Origin: Clostridia bacterium
GTDB taxonomy: Bacteria; UBA6262; WVXT01; JAUXBS01
NCBI GenBank assembly: GCA_030619245.1
Contig: JAUXBS010000075.1
Coordinates: forward strand, 1-6,322
Reading direction: 5' to 3'
Length of the DNA stretch: 6,322 nt
This document shows positions 6,311 to 6,322 of the stretch, piece after piece. Below the pieces are notes generated by a model, which made no database searches, had not been told where the DNA came from, and saw only the letters and a program-made list of their open reading frames with translations. The translations under genes and the position numbers were made by a program. The first letter of the stretch is position 1; each line of letters begins with the position of its first letter.

Positions 6311-6322
6311 TATTCCGGGGAC

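Overview
The window is a protein-dense stretch of a bacterial chromosome with every supported gene on the + strand. It looks like core metabolism and housekeeping rather than an accessory island. The LysM-type lytic transglycosylase points to a peptidoglycan-containing, probably diderm, bacterium. Arginine is written mostly as AGG, GTG and TTG serve as start codons, the coding strand is purine-rich, and several Shine-Dalgarno (SD) sites are strong. With the small DUF5679-type zinc ribbon, this would fit an uncultivated deep-branching lineage such as Omnitrophota or a relative. That placement is an inference from style and is held with low confidence.

Layout: (1) positions 2-1498, a 5'-truncated MltD-like lytic transglycosylase with two C-terminal LysM modules and a 9-bp minisatellite; (2) 1533-2852 hisD, the last enzyme of histidine synthesis; (3) 2849-3940 argC, overlapping hisD by 4 bp and starting at TTG behind a strong SD; (4) 3942-3981, a REP-like imperfect palindrome; (5) 4000-4875 argB; (6) a near-ideal SD formed by the end of argB, followed by a 16-codon ORF; (7) 4974-5120, a 48-residue four-cysteine protein; (8) a 12-bp inverted repeat at 5135-5173, a candidate terminator; (9) 5198-6025, a rhomboid intramembrane serine protease; (10) 6041-6310, a small cupin, 15 nt behind the rhomboid.

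The metabolic core is hisD-argC-argB. ArgB phosphorylates N-acetylglutamate and ArgC reduces the product to the semialdehyde, so these are consecutive steps of arginine (ornithine) synthesis. HisD serves a different pathway but is translationally coupled to argC. argJ, argD and other his genes are not in the window. The rhomboid-cupin pair forms a second likely transcription unit beyond the hairpin.

I found no CRISPR array, transposase, tRNA or rRNA gene, and no clearly novel multi-gene system. The best leads are small: the palindrome inside the arg unit, the strong SD with its tiny Cys/Arg-rich ORF after argB, the Lys-rich insertion in ArgC, and the hisD-arg coupling. No non-coding stretch reaches 300 bases; the longest, 4876-4973, is only 98 bases and contains the tiny ORF.
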